Assembly (NCBI GenBank): GCA_015231375.1
Contig: JADGBT010000012.1
Location: 1-64,000, forward strand
From: Magnetococcales bacterium
GTDB taxonomy: Bacteria; Pseudomonadota; Magnetococcia; Magnetococcales; Magnetaquicoccaceae
DNA length: 64,000 nt
Reading direction: 5' to 3'
Numbering within the stretch: the first letter of the stretch is position 1; the number at the start of each line of letters is the position of its first letter. The notes under the pieces were generated by a model. It did no database searches and was not told the DNA's origin. It saw only the letters and a program-made list of their open reading frames with translations. Shown one piece after another: positions 15,204 through 30,069 of this stretch. The position numbers and the translations under genes were made by a program.

Positions 15204-16793
15204 ATGAGTGCCATTGCCCATGAGGTGCGGCGTCGTCGGACGTTCGCCATCATTTCCCACCCGGACGCGGGCAAGACGACCCTCACGGAGAAGCTGTTGT
15301 TGTTCGGAGGCGCCATCCAGGAGGCGGGACGGGTGCGGGCGCGGGGAGAACAGCGTCGCGCCCGTTCCGACTGGATGAAGGTGGAGCGGGAACGCGGCAT
15401 CTCCGTGACCGCCTCGGTGATGACCTTCGAGTTCGATGGTCATGTGATCAATCTGCTGGACACGCCGGGTCACGCGGATTTCTCCGAGGACACCTTTCGC
15501 ACCCTGACCGCCGTGGATTCGGCGGTGATGGTGTTGGACGCGGCCAAGGGGATCGAGGCTCAAACCTTGAAGCTGTTCGAGGTGTGCCGGTTGCGCAATG
15601 TGCCGATCATCACCTTTGTCAACAAGATGGACCGGGACGGTCTGGATCCGTTCACCCTCATGGACCAGATCGCCGAACAGTTGGCTTTGGAGGTGGTGCC
15701 CGCCTCCTGGCCGGTGGGCATGGGGCAGGAGTTTTTGGGCAGTTACGATCTGTTGTCGGATCGCATGTTGTTCATGGAGCGGGCGCGGGGGAACGCCAAT
15801 CCGGAAGGGGAGGTATGCGCAGGGGTCGAGGATCCGAAGCTGGAGCGTCTGATCCCCCCCAAACCGTTGGCCCAGTTACGGGAGGAGGTGGAGATGGTGC
15901 GGGGGTTGTGTACCCCGTTCGATCTGGACTCCTACCGGGAAGGACATTTGACTCCAGTTTTTTTCGGCAGCGCCATTCACGATTTCGGCATGCTGGAGTT
16001 GTTGCGCGCCATTCTGGATCTGGCCCCGTCCCCGCGTCCCCAGCAGGCGGAACAGCGGTTGGTGCAGCCCGAAGAGGAGAAGGTCTCCGGATTCGTCTTC
16101 AAGATCCAGGCGAACATGGATCCCAACCATCGGGATCGCATCGCCTTTTTGCGTCTGGTCTCCGGGCGGTTCCGCCGGGGCATGAAGCTGCGTCACGCCG
16201 TGACCGGCAAGATTCTCGCGGTTCACAATCCGTTGTTGTTTCTGGCCCGGGAGCGGGATCTGGCCGAAGAGGCGTATGCCGGGGATGTGATCGGCATTCC
16301 CAATCATGGGGTATTGCGCATTGGCGATACCCTGACGGAAGGGGAACCGTTGAAATATACCGGCGTGCCCAGTTTCGCCCCGGAGATTTTGCGTCGTGTG
16401 CGTCCCGACGATCCGATGCGGGCCAAGCATCTGGAAAACGCGCTGCGGCAACTGGGGGAGGAGGGGGCGGCCCGGGCTTTCAAGACGTTGTTGGGTTCCC
16501 AGTGGATCGTGGGGGTGTTGGGGGCGTTGCAGTTCGAGGTGTTGGCGGATCGCATCCGCACCGAATACGATGTGCCGGTGCGTTTCGAGGATGCGGGTTA
16601 CATCACCGCCCGTTGGCTGGAGGCGGATGATCATCGTCTGCTCAAGCGTTTTGTGGATGTGGCCCAGGCGGAGATGGCGGAGGATTATGACGGGGCGCCG
16701 GTGTTTCTGGCCCGCAACCGTTGGCGTCTGGACGATGCCATCAAGGAGTGGTCCGACGTGCGTTTTCTGAAAGTGCGCGAAGGGACCACCTGA
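15204..16793 (+). CDS. prfC: peptide chain release factor 3
   Basis: A 529-residue translational GTPase that recycles RF1/RF2 from the ribosome after termination; the length equals that of the E. coli protein. The P-loop is SHPDAGKTTLTEKLL, switch II is DTPGHADFSEDTFR, and NKMDRDG is the base-recognition motif. Domain II follows (about 290-375). The C-terminal part has FEVLADRIRTEYDVPVRFE, specific to RF3. ATG 15204 with GAGG upstream was chosen over a frame opening 21 codons earlier. Confidence 0.95.
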   Translation: MSAIAHEVRRRRTFAIISHPDAGKTTLTEKLLLFGGAIQEAGRVRARGEQRRARSDWMKVERERGISVTASVMTFEFDGHVINLLDTPGHADFSEDTFRTLTAVDSAVMVLDAAKGIEAQTLKLFEVCRLRNVPIITFVNKMDRDGLDPFTLMDQIAEQLALEVVPASWPVGMGQEFLGSYDLLSDRMLFMERARGNANPEGEVCAGVEDPKLERLIPPKPLAQLREEVEMVRGLCTPFDLDSYREGHLTPVFFGSAIHDFGMLELLRAILDLAPSPRPQQAEQRLVQPEEEKVSGFVFKIQANMDPNHRDRIAFLRLVSGRFRRGMKLRHAVTGKILAVHNPLLFLARERDLAEEAYAGDVIGIPNHGVLRIGDTLTEGEPLKYTGVPSFAPEILRRVRPDDPMRAKHLENALRQLGEEGAARAFKTLLGSQWIVGVLGALQFEVLADRIRTEYDVPVRFEDAGYITARWLEADDHRLLKRFVDVAQAEMAEDYDGAPVFLARNRWRLDDAIKEWSDVRFLKVREGTT

Positions 16794-16898
16794 AGGAGGG
16801 CCGGGTTGCCGTCAATCCATTGAAAAAAAAGCGGGGGCCTGGGGGATTCCTCCCCCAGGGTTTTGACCTTAAACAAAGATCCATCCACCAATCCATCA

Positions 16899-16934
16899 AA
16901 AAAGCCGGGCGTTTTCAGACGCGCCCGGCTTTTT
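16899..16934. terminator. bidirectional terminator between prfC and purA
   Basis: AAAAAGCCGGGCG (16899-16911) is the exact reverse complement of 16922-16934. An A-run precedes and a T-run follows the GC stem, so it works in both directions. A second hairpin, CCTGGGGGA/TCCTCCCCCAGG-like, lies at about 16838-16859. Confidence 0.9.
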
Positions 16935-16967
16935 CTTTGATATCTGTCCGATGAGCGGATAACCCGA

Positions 16968-23392
<6,425 letters not shown>

Positions 23393-23407
23393 ATTTTGAA
23401 TGAAAGG

Positions 23408-24517
23408 ATGGTCACGGCAAACATCATGAACCTGAAACGCGCTCTCACCTTTCCACCCTGGATGCGGGGGCTGTCCACCGCGTTGGCGAAACGCGATCTC
23501 ACCCTGCCATCCTGGATGGCAGGGGGGCTGTCCAGCGCGTTGGCCGATCCGGTGGGACGGTTGCGGGAGCGGTTGGGAAAGAAAAAGGCCGAAGGCTTGG
23601 CCGCGCTCTACGCCACGGGGGATGGGGTGGGATTGGTTCATCTCGCCTCGGGGGCGGAGGGGCGGATGCGGGTGCTGGTGTGCGCGTTTCAGCCGTTGGT
23701 CAAGGGGCAGTCGCCGGGACGGGTGGCCCAGGGCATGGTCAAGGCGCATAAACTGGAAAAGGCCCGTTTTGTCGGGGTGTTGGATCGCGGCTCCTACGTG
23801 CTGATCCCCGCCGAGGCTCCGGATCTGCCCCGCGAGGAGTGGGCGGCGGCCATGAAGTGGCGCATCAAGGATCAGCTCTCCTTTCCGGTCACCCAGGCGG
23901 TGCTGGAGGTGTTCGACATGCCGGGCAACGCCCCGGATGCCGAATCCGGGCGCATCTATGTGGCGGCGGCCAGGGATGGGGAGGTGCGGCGCCACGTGGC
24001 GTTGTTCCAGGAGGCCGGGGTGAACCTGATCGCCTTGGATATCCCGGAGTTGGCCCTGCTCAACCTGACGATCGGATTGGTGGATGAGCGGGAAGGCATG
24101 GGATTGCTGCATCTGGAACGCAAAAGCGGTCTGGTGATGATGGTCAAGGCGGGATGGTTCTATCTGGCCCGACGCATCGAAAACGGGTTGGACACCTTGA
24201 TGGACTCTTTGGAGCCGGATGGCTCGGGCGTCTCCGATGCCCCTTTCCTGGATCGGATCGCGCTGGAAACCCAACGCACCATGGATTATTTTGAAAGCCA
24301 TTACAGTCAGGCGGCGGCTTCCACCCTGTATGTGGTCCCCTTGTCCACTCCGGTGGAAGGGTTCCGCCAGGCGTTGGCCGAACGGCTTGGCATGCGGATC
24401 AAGTATCTGCCTCTGGAAGAGATTCTGGAGGTTCCCGCAACCGTCGCGCAAGCCGATCTGGTGCGTGCCCTGCCGGCCATCGGCGCGGCCATGCGTGTCG
24501 GCGCGGGGGAAGCATGA
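23408..24517 (+). CDS. MshI/PilM-like pilus biogenesis protein
   Basis: A protein of about 369 residues of the MSHA biogenesis MshI / PilM type, an actin-like-fold ATPase homologue on the cytoplasmic side of a type IV pilus machine. Recognisable parts are GVLDRGSYVLIPAEAPDLP, the WAAAMKWRIKDQLSFPVTQAVLE segment, IYVAAARDGEVRRHVALFQEAG and LLHLERKSGLVMMVKAGWFYLARRIE. The N-terminus carries an internal duplication (LTFPPWMRGLSTALAKRD and LTLPSWMAGGLSSALAD). The start is uncertain: ATG 23408, TTG 23396 and ATG 23426 are in frame and none has ideal spacing. Its stop overlaps the PilN-like gene as ATGA. Confidence 0.75.
   Translation: MVTANIMNLKRALTFPPWMRGLSTALAKRDLTLPSWMAGGLSSALADPVGRLRERLGKKKAEGLAALYATGDGVGLVHLASGAEGRMRVLVCAFQPLVKGQSPGRVAQGMVKAHKLEKARFVGVLDRGSYVLIPAEAPDLPREEWAAAMKWRIKDQLSFPVTQAVLEVFDMPGNAPDAESGRIYVAAARDGEVRRHVALFQEAGVNLIALDIPELALLNLTIGLVDEREGMGLLHLERKSGLVMMVKAGWFYLARRIENGLDTLMDSLEPDGSGVSDAPFLDRIALETQRTMDYFESHYSQAAASTLYVVPLSTPVEGFRQALAERLGMRIKYLPLEEILEVPATVAQADLVRALPAIGAAMRVGAGEA
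23444..23554 (+). repeat. 54-bp direct repeat in the mshI-like gene
   Basis: Bases 23444-23497 and 23498-23554 encode 18- and 19-residue versions of the same segment. This tandem duplication is diverged but clear and keeps the frame. It lies ahead of the conserved part of the protein. Confidence 0.7.
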
Positions 24518-25368
24518 ACGCCCAGCAGGTCAATTTTTATCAGGACGCGTATCGTCCCCGGTTCGATCCGTTGGCGGCGCGTACCATGGTACGGTTCATG
24601 ATCGGTCTGGCCGGGGTGTTGGTGTTGTCTGCCGGGGTGTTGCAATGGCATCTGTCCGGGGAACGGGCGGCGGTGAAGCGGTTGCAACACGACAAGGATA
24701 TCCTGACCGCGCGGGTGGCGGAACTGGGTGCCCGCCATCCGGTGCGGACGGCCTCCGAGACGCTGACCCGCACCATCGGGGAGTTGGAAAACGAAAAGAA
24801 ACGCAAATCCCGTATGCTGGCCCTGCTGGGCGAGGGCAAGATCGCCAACACCAGCGGGTTTGCTCCGGTGTTCCGGGAGTTGGCCCAGGCCCGCACCGAA
24901 GGGGTGTGGCTGACCGGGATCGGGGTGTTCGAGAGTGGGAAGCATCTGCTGATCGAAGGATCGGCGCATCAGGAGCGGTCGGAGCGGATTCCGGTGTGGC
25001 TCCAGGAGCTTACCCGGCGTTCGGTTTTTGCGGATCGGACTTTTGGCCATTTACGGATCGAGCCGGTGAAGGAGCGTCCGGAGTGGTTGCGTTTTGATCT
25101 CAAGACCGACCCGGACAGGAGTCTGGATCGGTTCTGGGAGGAGAAACAGGATCAGGGGGCGACCCGGCACGATCCTCCGGTCCTGGACAAGGCGCGCAAA
25201 GGGATGGAAGCGGCGCGTGACGACATGCGGAAAGCCAACCCCGTCAGGCTGCCCCAGGGCGTCGAGCTGGATGGTCGCCCGAATGACCGCCCGACTGACC
25301 GCCCGACTGACCGCCCGACTGACCGCCCGACTGACCGCCCGACTGACCGCAACAGGGGAACGCGATGA
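24514..25368 (+). CDS. PilN-like inner-membrane pilus assembly protein with RPTD-repeat tail
   Basis: A 284-residue PilN-type protein. A short cytoplasmic N-terminus beginning MNAQQVNFYQDAYRP is the PilN interaction motif that binds PilM-like partners (INLLPWR-like position). One transmembrane helix (about 29-47) is followed by a coiled coil (about 50-110) and the periplasmic ferredoxin-like domain (about 125-195; VWLTGIGVFESGKHLLIEG). The C-terminal 30 residues contain five DRPT units encoded by 12-bp tandem repeats, an unusual addition for PilN. It lies between the MshI-like and MshJ-like genes with ATGA overlaps on both sides. Confidence 0.75.
   Translation: MNAQQVNFYQDAYRPRFDPLAARTMVRFMIGLAGVLVLSAGVLQWHLSGERAAVKRLQHDKDILTARVAELGARHPVRTASETLTRTIGELENEKKRKSRMLALLGEGKIANTSGFAPVFRELAQARTEGVWLTGIGVFESGKHLLIEGSAHQERSERIPVWLQELTRRSVFADRTFGHLRIEPVKERPEWLRFDLKTDPDRSLDRFWEEKQDQGATRHDPPVLDKARKGMEAARDDMRKANPVRLPQGVELDGRPNDRPTDRPTDRPTDRPTDRPTDRNRGTR
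25285..25344 (+). repeat. five 12-bp tandem repeats encoding DRPT units
   Basis: GACCGCCCGACT occurs five times in perfect tandem with a degenerate unit before it (25272-25284) and a half unit after. It is in frame in the PilN-like gene, so copy-number change alters only tail length. Confidence 0.95.
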
Positions 25369-26045
25369 AAAGGGGGGAAGGCGGTCTGGGGAAAGGGTGG
25401 GAAACCCTGTTGGCCAAAGTGGATCGCCTGTCGCGGCGGGAGCGGATCCAGTTGGTGGTCATGTTGGTTGTGGTGCTGGGAGCGGGCTGGTTCCAGGGGG
25501 TGCTGGAGCCTTTTCGCAAGGAGCAGGTGCTGTTGCGCAAGCAAAAAAGCTCGGTGGAAAACGGACTGCGGGAGATGTCCACCCTGGAGCAGGAGGTGCT
25601 GGCCCGCAAAGACAAGAATCCCGATGCGTCGGCCCAGGAGCGCATCGCCTCCCTCAAACAGGAGTTGGCCGCGCTGGATCAGCAGTTGGGCGCGGGAGTG
25701 GTCGGCATGGTCACGCCTCCCGAGATGGTCCAGGCGTTGAAAGGTATGCTGACCCCGGACAGCGGGTTGACCCTGGTCTCTTTGGAGGCGTTGCCGCCAC
25801 AGGATCTGTTGGCCGGGGATGACTCCGGGGGCGCGGTCTATCAACACAATCTGATGCTGCGTTTTTCCGGGGCTTTTCCCGATGTGCTGAAATATCTGCG
25901 TGATCTGGAACGGTTGCCCTGGAAGCTGTTCTGGGATGGAGTCGAGTTCGCCGTGGCCGATTTTCCCAAGTCCTATGTCACGTTGCGTATTCACACCCTG
26001 AGCCTGTCGAGCGATCTGGTCGGCGGCAACGCTACACCCCCCTGA
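25365..26045 (+). CDS. MshJ/PilO-like pilus assembly protein
   Basis: A 226-residue bitopic protein of the MshJ (MSHA biogenesis) or PilO type. A cytoplasmic N-terminus with LLAKVDRLSRRERIQ, typical of MshJ, precedes one transmembrane helix (about 30-47), a long coiled coil (about 50-110; VLLRKQKSSVENGLREM) and a periplasmic alpha/beta domain (about 115-215; LTLVSLEALPPQDLL, YQHNLMLRFSGAFPDVLKYLRDLE). It would form the inner-membrane alignment platform with the PilN- and PilM-like proteins. It is the last gene of the run; no pilin, secretin or motor ATPase follows, so the rest of the machine must be elsewhere. Confidence 0.75.
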   Translation: MKRGEGGLGKGWETLLAKVDRLSRRERIQLVVMLVVVLGAGWFQGVLEPFRKEQVLLRKQKSSVENGLREMSTLEQEVLARKDKNPDASAQERIASLKQELAALDQQLGAGVVGMVTPPEMVQALKGMLTPDSGLTLVSLEALPPQDLLAGDDSGGAVYQHNLMLRFSGAFPDVLKYLRDLERLPWKLFWDGVEFAVADFPKSYVTLRIHTLSLSSDLVGGNATPP

Positions 26046-26300
26046 CCCCTCTTCGCTTTCGCTGTTTGTCACCACGTCGTTTTCAAACCGTTCAGCCTGG
26101 GACCGATCCGTTCCCCGTCCTTTCGTCCTGTCTCTATCGACAATCCGGGTTTGCGTCACAAGCGGTGAAAAGGCGGACGATTCATCAATAAAATTTGCAA
26201 TTTATGCAAAATCTGATAATAGTGAAATTATATTTCAGGTTGGTGTGGACGAGTCGATGACCTGAATGGGGCCTGTGTTGGATTCAAAGGGACCAAAATC

Positions 26301-27203
26301 ATGAATTCATTTTTTTCCGTTAACCATTCGTATGATTCATTATTGAGAAGACTATCAAAAACAATCCTGTTCTTGTTGTGGATGGTGGTCTTTGCCGGTC
26401 CTGTTGGCGCCGAGGAGACCCGGCCTGCTGGCGAATATCTCTTCGGGGTTTTGCCCCAGCGCAGTGCCTTGATGACGGCGCAATACTGGAATCCCATTCT
26501 GGAGCAGGTTTCCCGCCAGGCCGGAATCCGGCTGACGCTCAAGACCACCCGCACCGCGCCTGAATTCAATCAGGCTTTGGAACGGGGCGAGTACGATCTG
26601 GTCTATTCCAACACGGTGTTCTTGCCGCGCTTGAGCGCGCGCGGCTATCGGGCGATTCTCAAACCCCGTGCGGCGGCCATTCGGGGGCATATCGTCACTC
26701 TGGAGACCTCCGGGATCGACACTCTGGAGGCGTTGAGAGGTCAGACCGTGGGATTTCCTTCCAGGGGGGCCTTTGTGGGGTACGCGGTGCCCATGGATCA
26801 CCTGTTGCGCATGGACATTCGGGTGCAGGCGGTATTCGGTGGCAATCAGGAGGGGATCATGGGACAGCTCAAGGCTGGCAAGGTGATGGCGGCGGGGGTC
26901 AACAGCGAATTGATGCGGATTTTCGCCCAGCGGGAGAAGATGCGCTATCGGGTTTTATGGGAGTCGGCTCCGTTCGAGAATTTGCCCATCGCGGTGCTGC
27001 CCCGGGTGGCTCCGGAGGTGATCGATGGCATTCAGCGGGTCTTCGCCGGTCTGCACGATACCCCCGAGGGACAACGCATTCTAGGCAACAGCGCTGCAAT
27101 CATCCAACAGCCGCCTCCTTTCGGATTTCTGCCCGCCGGACCGGAAAATTATCAAAACTATGTCGAGTTCTACCGGACCACCCTGGTCCAGGATATCGAG
27201 TAG
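26301..27203 (+). CDS. PhnD-like periplasmic substrate-binding protein
   Basis: A 300-residue protein with a signal peptide (hydrophobic 21-36, cleavage near VGA-EE) and a phosphate/phosphite/phosphonate-type binding fold: [90 protein letters not shown]. No ABC permease or ATPase is nearby. Instead the gene ends four bases before a hybrid histidine kinase, so it more likely presents a ligand to a sensor than to a transporter (inference). An AAAGGGA ribosome binding site precedes ATG 26301. Confidence 0.85.
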   Translation: MNSFFSVNHSYDSLLRRLSKTILFLLWMVVFAGPVGAEETRPAGEYLFGVLPQRSALMTAQYWNPILEQVSRQAGIRLTLKTTRTAPEFNQALERGEYDLVYSNTVFLPRLSARGYRAILKPRAAAIRGHIVTLETSGIDTLEALRGQTVGFPSRGAFVGYAVPMDHLLRMDIRVQAVFGGNQEGIMGQLKAGKVMAAGVNSELMRIFAQREKMRYRVLWESAPFENLPIAVLPRVAPEVIDGIQRVFAGLHDTPEGQRILGNSAAIIQQPPPFGFLPAGPENYQNYVEFYRTTLVQDIE

Positions 27204-27207
27204 CCCC

Positions 27208-29889
27208 ATGGTGCGGGGCTTGGGATTCTGGGACCGGTTGCCGTTTGTGGGTCGTTTGCTGATCACTGCCACTTTGGCGTTGGTGATCGGCGGATCCACG
27301 TTGATTTACACCTCCGCCCGGCGGGATGCGGCGGAAACCCGCGAGGATCTGCGCATCTCCCTGGAGGCTTCGTTGCACACCCTGCCGGCTGCGGTGTCCG
27401 AATTGCTGGTGATCGGGGATTATTCCGCCTTGCAGCAGACCCTGGAGCGTTATCTGACCCATCCGGATGTGGTGCGGTTGCGGTTCCTGGATCCGTCGGG
27501 TTCCGTGGTGGAGGCGGCCATGGCGGAGGAGGTTTTGCAGGCGCCGCTGTGGTTCAAGGCGTGGATGGGACTGGAGACCATCGCCGGTCATCACGACACG
27601 GTGGTGGGAGGAAGAGATTATGGGCGTCTGGAGATCGAGTTGAGCGCCCATGTGGCCATCAACCGGTCGTGGGAGCGGTTGCAGGATTATTTGTGGATCG
27701 TCGCGTTGGCGGTGATGCTGGATTTCATCGGGATCTGGCTGGTGTTGCGCAGCGGATTGCGTCCGCTGGTCGATCTGGAGGCGGGCAGTCGGGCTTTGGC
27801 CCGGGGACAGTTGGCCATGCGTCTGCCGGTTTATGGAAGTCCGGAACTGCGTCAGGTGATGCAGGGGTTCAATGTCATGGTGGACGCGGTACAATTGGCG
27901 CGGGATGAGTTGCTGGGGGAGAAGGAGCGTCTTCAGGTGACGTTGGCCTCCATCGGCGATGGGGTGGTGACCACGGATGCTGCGGGCAGGATCACGTTTC
28001 TGAACGCCGAGGCCAGCCGTCTGACCGGCTGGAGTCTGGAGGAGGCGGAAGGGATGGGGGTGGTGGCGGTGATGCATCTGATCGACGAACAGACCCGTCA
28101 GGAGGTGGAAAATCCGGTATGGAAGGTGCTGTCGAGCGGTCGGACCATCGGCATGGCCAATCATACCATTCTGGTGGGCCGTCTGGGTCTGGAGTATCCC
28201 ATCGCCGACAGCGCCGCTCCCATTCGTTTGAGACCCGGTGGCATCATTCTGGGTGTGGTGATGGTGTTCCGTGATCAGACCTGGGAGCGGAACCAGTGGC
28301 ACACCCTGCTGGAGGTGAGTCGTCAGGCCGAGGAGGCCAGTCGCGCCAAAAGCGATTTTCTGGCCACGATGAGCCATGAGATCCGCACGCCCATGAATGT
28401 GGTTCTGGGCATGTCGGAGATGTTGCTGGAAACCGAATTGACGCAGAAACAACGTCATTTTGCCCAGATCATGCACCAGTCCGGCAAGGCCCTGCTGGGC
28501 GTGATCAACGATGTGCTGGATTTCGCGCGCATGGAGGCGGGGCGGATTCTGCTGGTTTCCGAGTCGTTTTCTCCCCGGCGGGTGGTGGAGGAGACCGTCC
28601 AGTTGATGCGGGTGAGCGCCGAGGAGCGTGGGTTGGAGTGTGTCGAGCGCATCGCCGACGATCTGCCGCCACGGATTTTAGGAGATGGTGGACGATTGCG
28701 TCAGGTTCTGCTTAACTTGTTGGGCAACGCGATCAAGTTTACCCATCAGGGTCGGGTGGAGCTGCGTCTTTGCTGGCATCCGGAGGAACCCGATACCCTG
28801 TTGTTCGCGGTCACGGATACAGGAATCGGCATCACGCCCGAACAGCAGCAGCATATTTTCGATGCGTTCATCCAGGCCGACGTGGGCATCACCCGGCGTT
28901 ACGGGGGCACCGGTCTGGGTCTGGCCATCTCCCGCCGACTGGTGGAGATGATGGGAGGACGCATTTGGGTCGAAAGCCGGTTTGGTCAGGGGAGTGCCTT
29001 TTCTTTTGCGCTGCCGGTGCGACTGGACCATGGCGTTCCGGTCGCCGAATCGGTCGTCGGGCCGGTCGTTGGGCCGAAGGAAGGAGCGCAGAACGACGCT
29101 TTGGACAAGACGGGCTTGCGCATCTTGCTGGTGGATGATCAGGAACTCAACCGCATCGTCTTTGAAGGATTCTTGAGAAGTGGCACCCATCATCCGGTCG
29201 TGGTCCAGAGCGGACAGGAGGCTGTCGAGCGGGTGCGGCGGGAGGCTTTTGATCTGGTGCTCATGGATGTGCAGATGCCGGGCATGGATGGTTACAGCGC
29301 GACCCGCTGGATCCGTCTTTGGGAACAAGAGCAGGGACGCGCTCCGCTGATCATCGTCGCTCTTACCGCCCACGATCGGGAGAGCTCCGAGCGGTTGAGC
29401 CTGGAAGCCGGTTGTGATGCCTGTCTGATCAAGCCGATCGGACGGGTTCCGCTGTTGAAGGCGGTGCAACGGTTGGCCCGTCGGCCTGTGGCGCTGCCCG
29501 CCAGCCGGGGCCTGACCATTTTATTGGCTGAAGATACCCGCGAAAATCAGATTCTGATCGAAGCCTATCTGAGCCAGACCCCTCATACGCTGGTGATCGT
29601 CGAAGACGGGGTGGAAGCGGTGGCGCAGGTGCGACAGGTGCGGTTCGACGTGGTGGTGATGGATGTCCAGATGCCCCGCATGGATGGTTACACCGCCATC
29701 CGCCAGATCCGGCAGTGGGAGCAAGATCAAGAACGCGCGCCGTTGCCGATCATCGCCTTGTCGGCCCACGCGATGAGTGGCGAGGAGGAACGGTGCCGCG
29801 AGGCGGGAGGGTCGTTGTATCTTTCCAAGCCGATTGGGAAAAAGGCATTGCTGGAGGCGTTGCAGGGGGTGGTTCAGGCCGGGGATTGA
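27208..29889 (+). CDS. hybrid sensor histidine kinase (HAMP-PAS-HisKA-HATPase-REC-REC)
   Basis: An 893-residue membrane kinase. Transmembrane helix 1 spans about 14-33; a periplasmic region of about 135 residues follows, then helix 2 at about 170-190. Next come HAMP (about 190-245), PAS (about 245-365; [15 protein letters not shown]), HisKA with [19 protein letters not shown], and HATPase_c ([27 protein letters not shown]). Two receiver domains end the protein (LVDDQELN...[13 protein letters not shown] and LAEDTRENQ...[13 protein letters not shown]). Phosphoryl groups probably pass His-Asp within the protein; no separate Hpt protein is seen. Start ATG 27208 follows the PhnD-like stop closely. 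Upstream in-frame ATG 27160 would overlap that gene. Confidence 0.92.
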   Translation: MVRGLGFWDRLPFVGRLLITATLALVIGGSTLIYTSARRDAAETREDLRISLEASLHTLPAAVSELLVIGDYSALQQTLERYLTHPDVVRLRFLDPSGSVVEAAMAEEVLQAPLWFKAWMGLETIAGHHDTVVGGRDYGRLEIELSAHVAINRSWERLQDYLWIVALAVMLDFIGIWLVLRSGLRPLVDLEAGSRALARGQLAMRLPVYGSPELRQVMQGFNVMVDAVQLARDELLGEKERLQVTLASIGDGVVTTDAAGRITFLNAEASRLTGWSLEEAEGMGVVAVMHLIDEQTRQEVENPVWKVLSSGRTIGMANHTILVGRLGLEYPIADSAAPIRLRPGGIILGVVMVFRDQTWERNQWHTLLEVSRQAEEASRAKSDFLATMSHEIRTPMNVVLGMSEMLLETELTQKQRHFAQIMHQSGKALLGVINDVLDFARMEAGRILLVSESFSPRRVVEETVQLMRVSAEERGLECVERIADDLPPRILGDGGRLRQVLLNLLGNAIKFTHQGRVELRLCWHPEEPDTLLFAVTDTGIGITPEQQQHIFDAFIQADVGITRRYGGTGLGLAISRRLVEMMGGRIWVESRFGQGSAFSFALPVRLDHGVPVAESVVGPVVGPKEGAQNDALDKTGLRILLVDDQELNRIVFEGFLRSGTHHPVVVQSGQEAVERVRREAFDLVLMDVQMPGMDGYSATRWIRLWEQEQGRAPLIIVALTAHDRESSERLSLEAGCDACLIKPIGRVPLLKAVQRLARRPVALPASRGLTILLAEDTRENQILIEAYLSQTPHTLVIVEDGVEAVAQVRQVRFDVVVMDVQMPRMDGYTAIRQIRQWEQDQERAPLPIIALSAHAMSGEEERCREAGGSLYLSKPIGKKALLEALQGVVQAGD

Positions 29890-29971
29890 CGGGAGGTTTG
29901 GGGTTTCATCGCTGGAGGCGTTGCAGGGGGTGGTTCAGGCCGGGGATTGACGGGAGGTTTGGGGTTTCATC
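29850..29971 (+). repeat. perfect 61-bp tandem duplication at the kinase gene 3' end
   Basis: Bases 29850-29910 are repeated exactly at 29911-29971. The first copy holds the last 12 codons and stop of the kinase; the second is untranslated. An exact copy means a recent event or an assembly artefact. Confidence 0.95.
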
Positions 29972-30069
29972 ATGGGATCTTTGACCCAAAAGGTGCGTGA
30001 CAAGCAGCGGAGAATCGTTGCCTGATCTTGAATCCATGAGTTCATGCGGAAACCGGAGATGCGCGGTTC

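Noticed and set aside
25285-25344. CRISPR-like or regulatory direct repeat array
   Set aside because: The units are 12 bases with no spacers and are in frame inside a PilN-like gene; they are coding tandem repeats. The same holds for 35736-35783 and 4485-4556.
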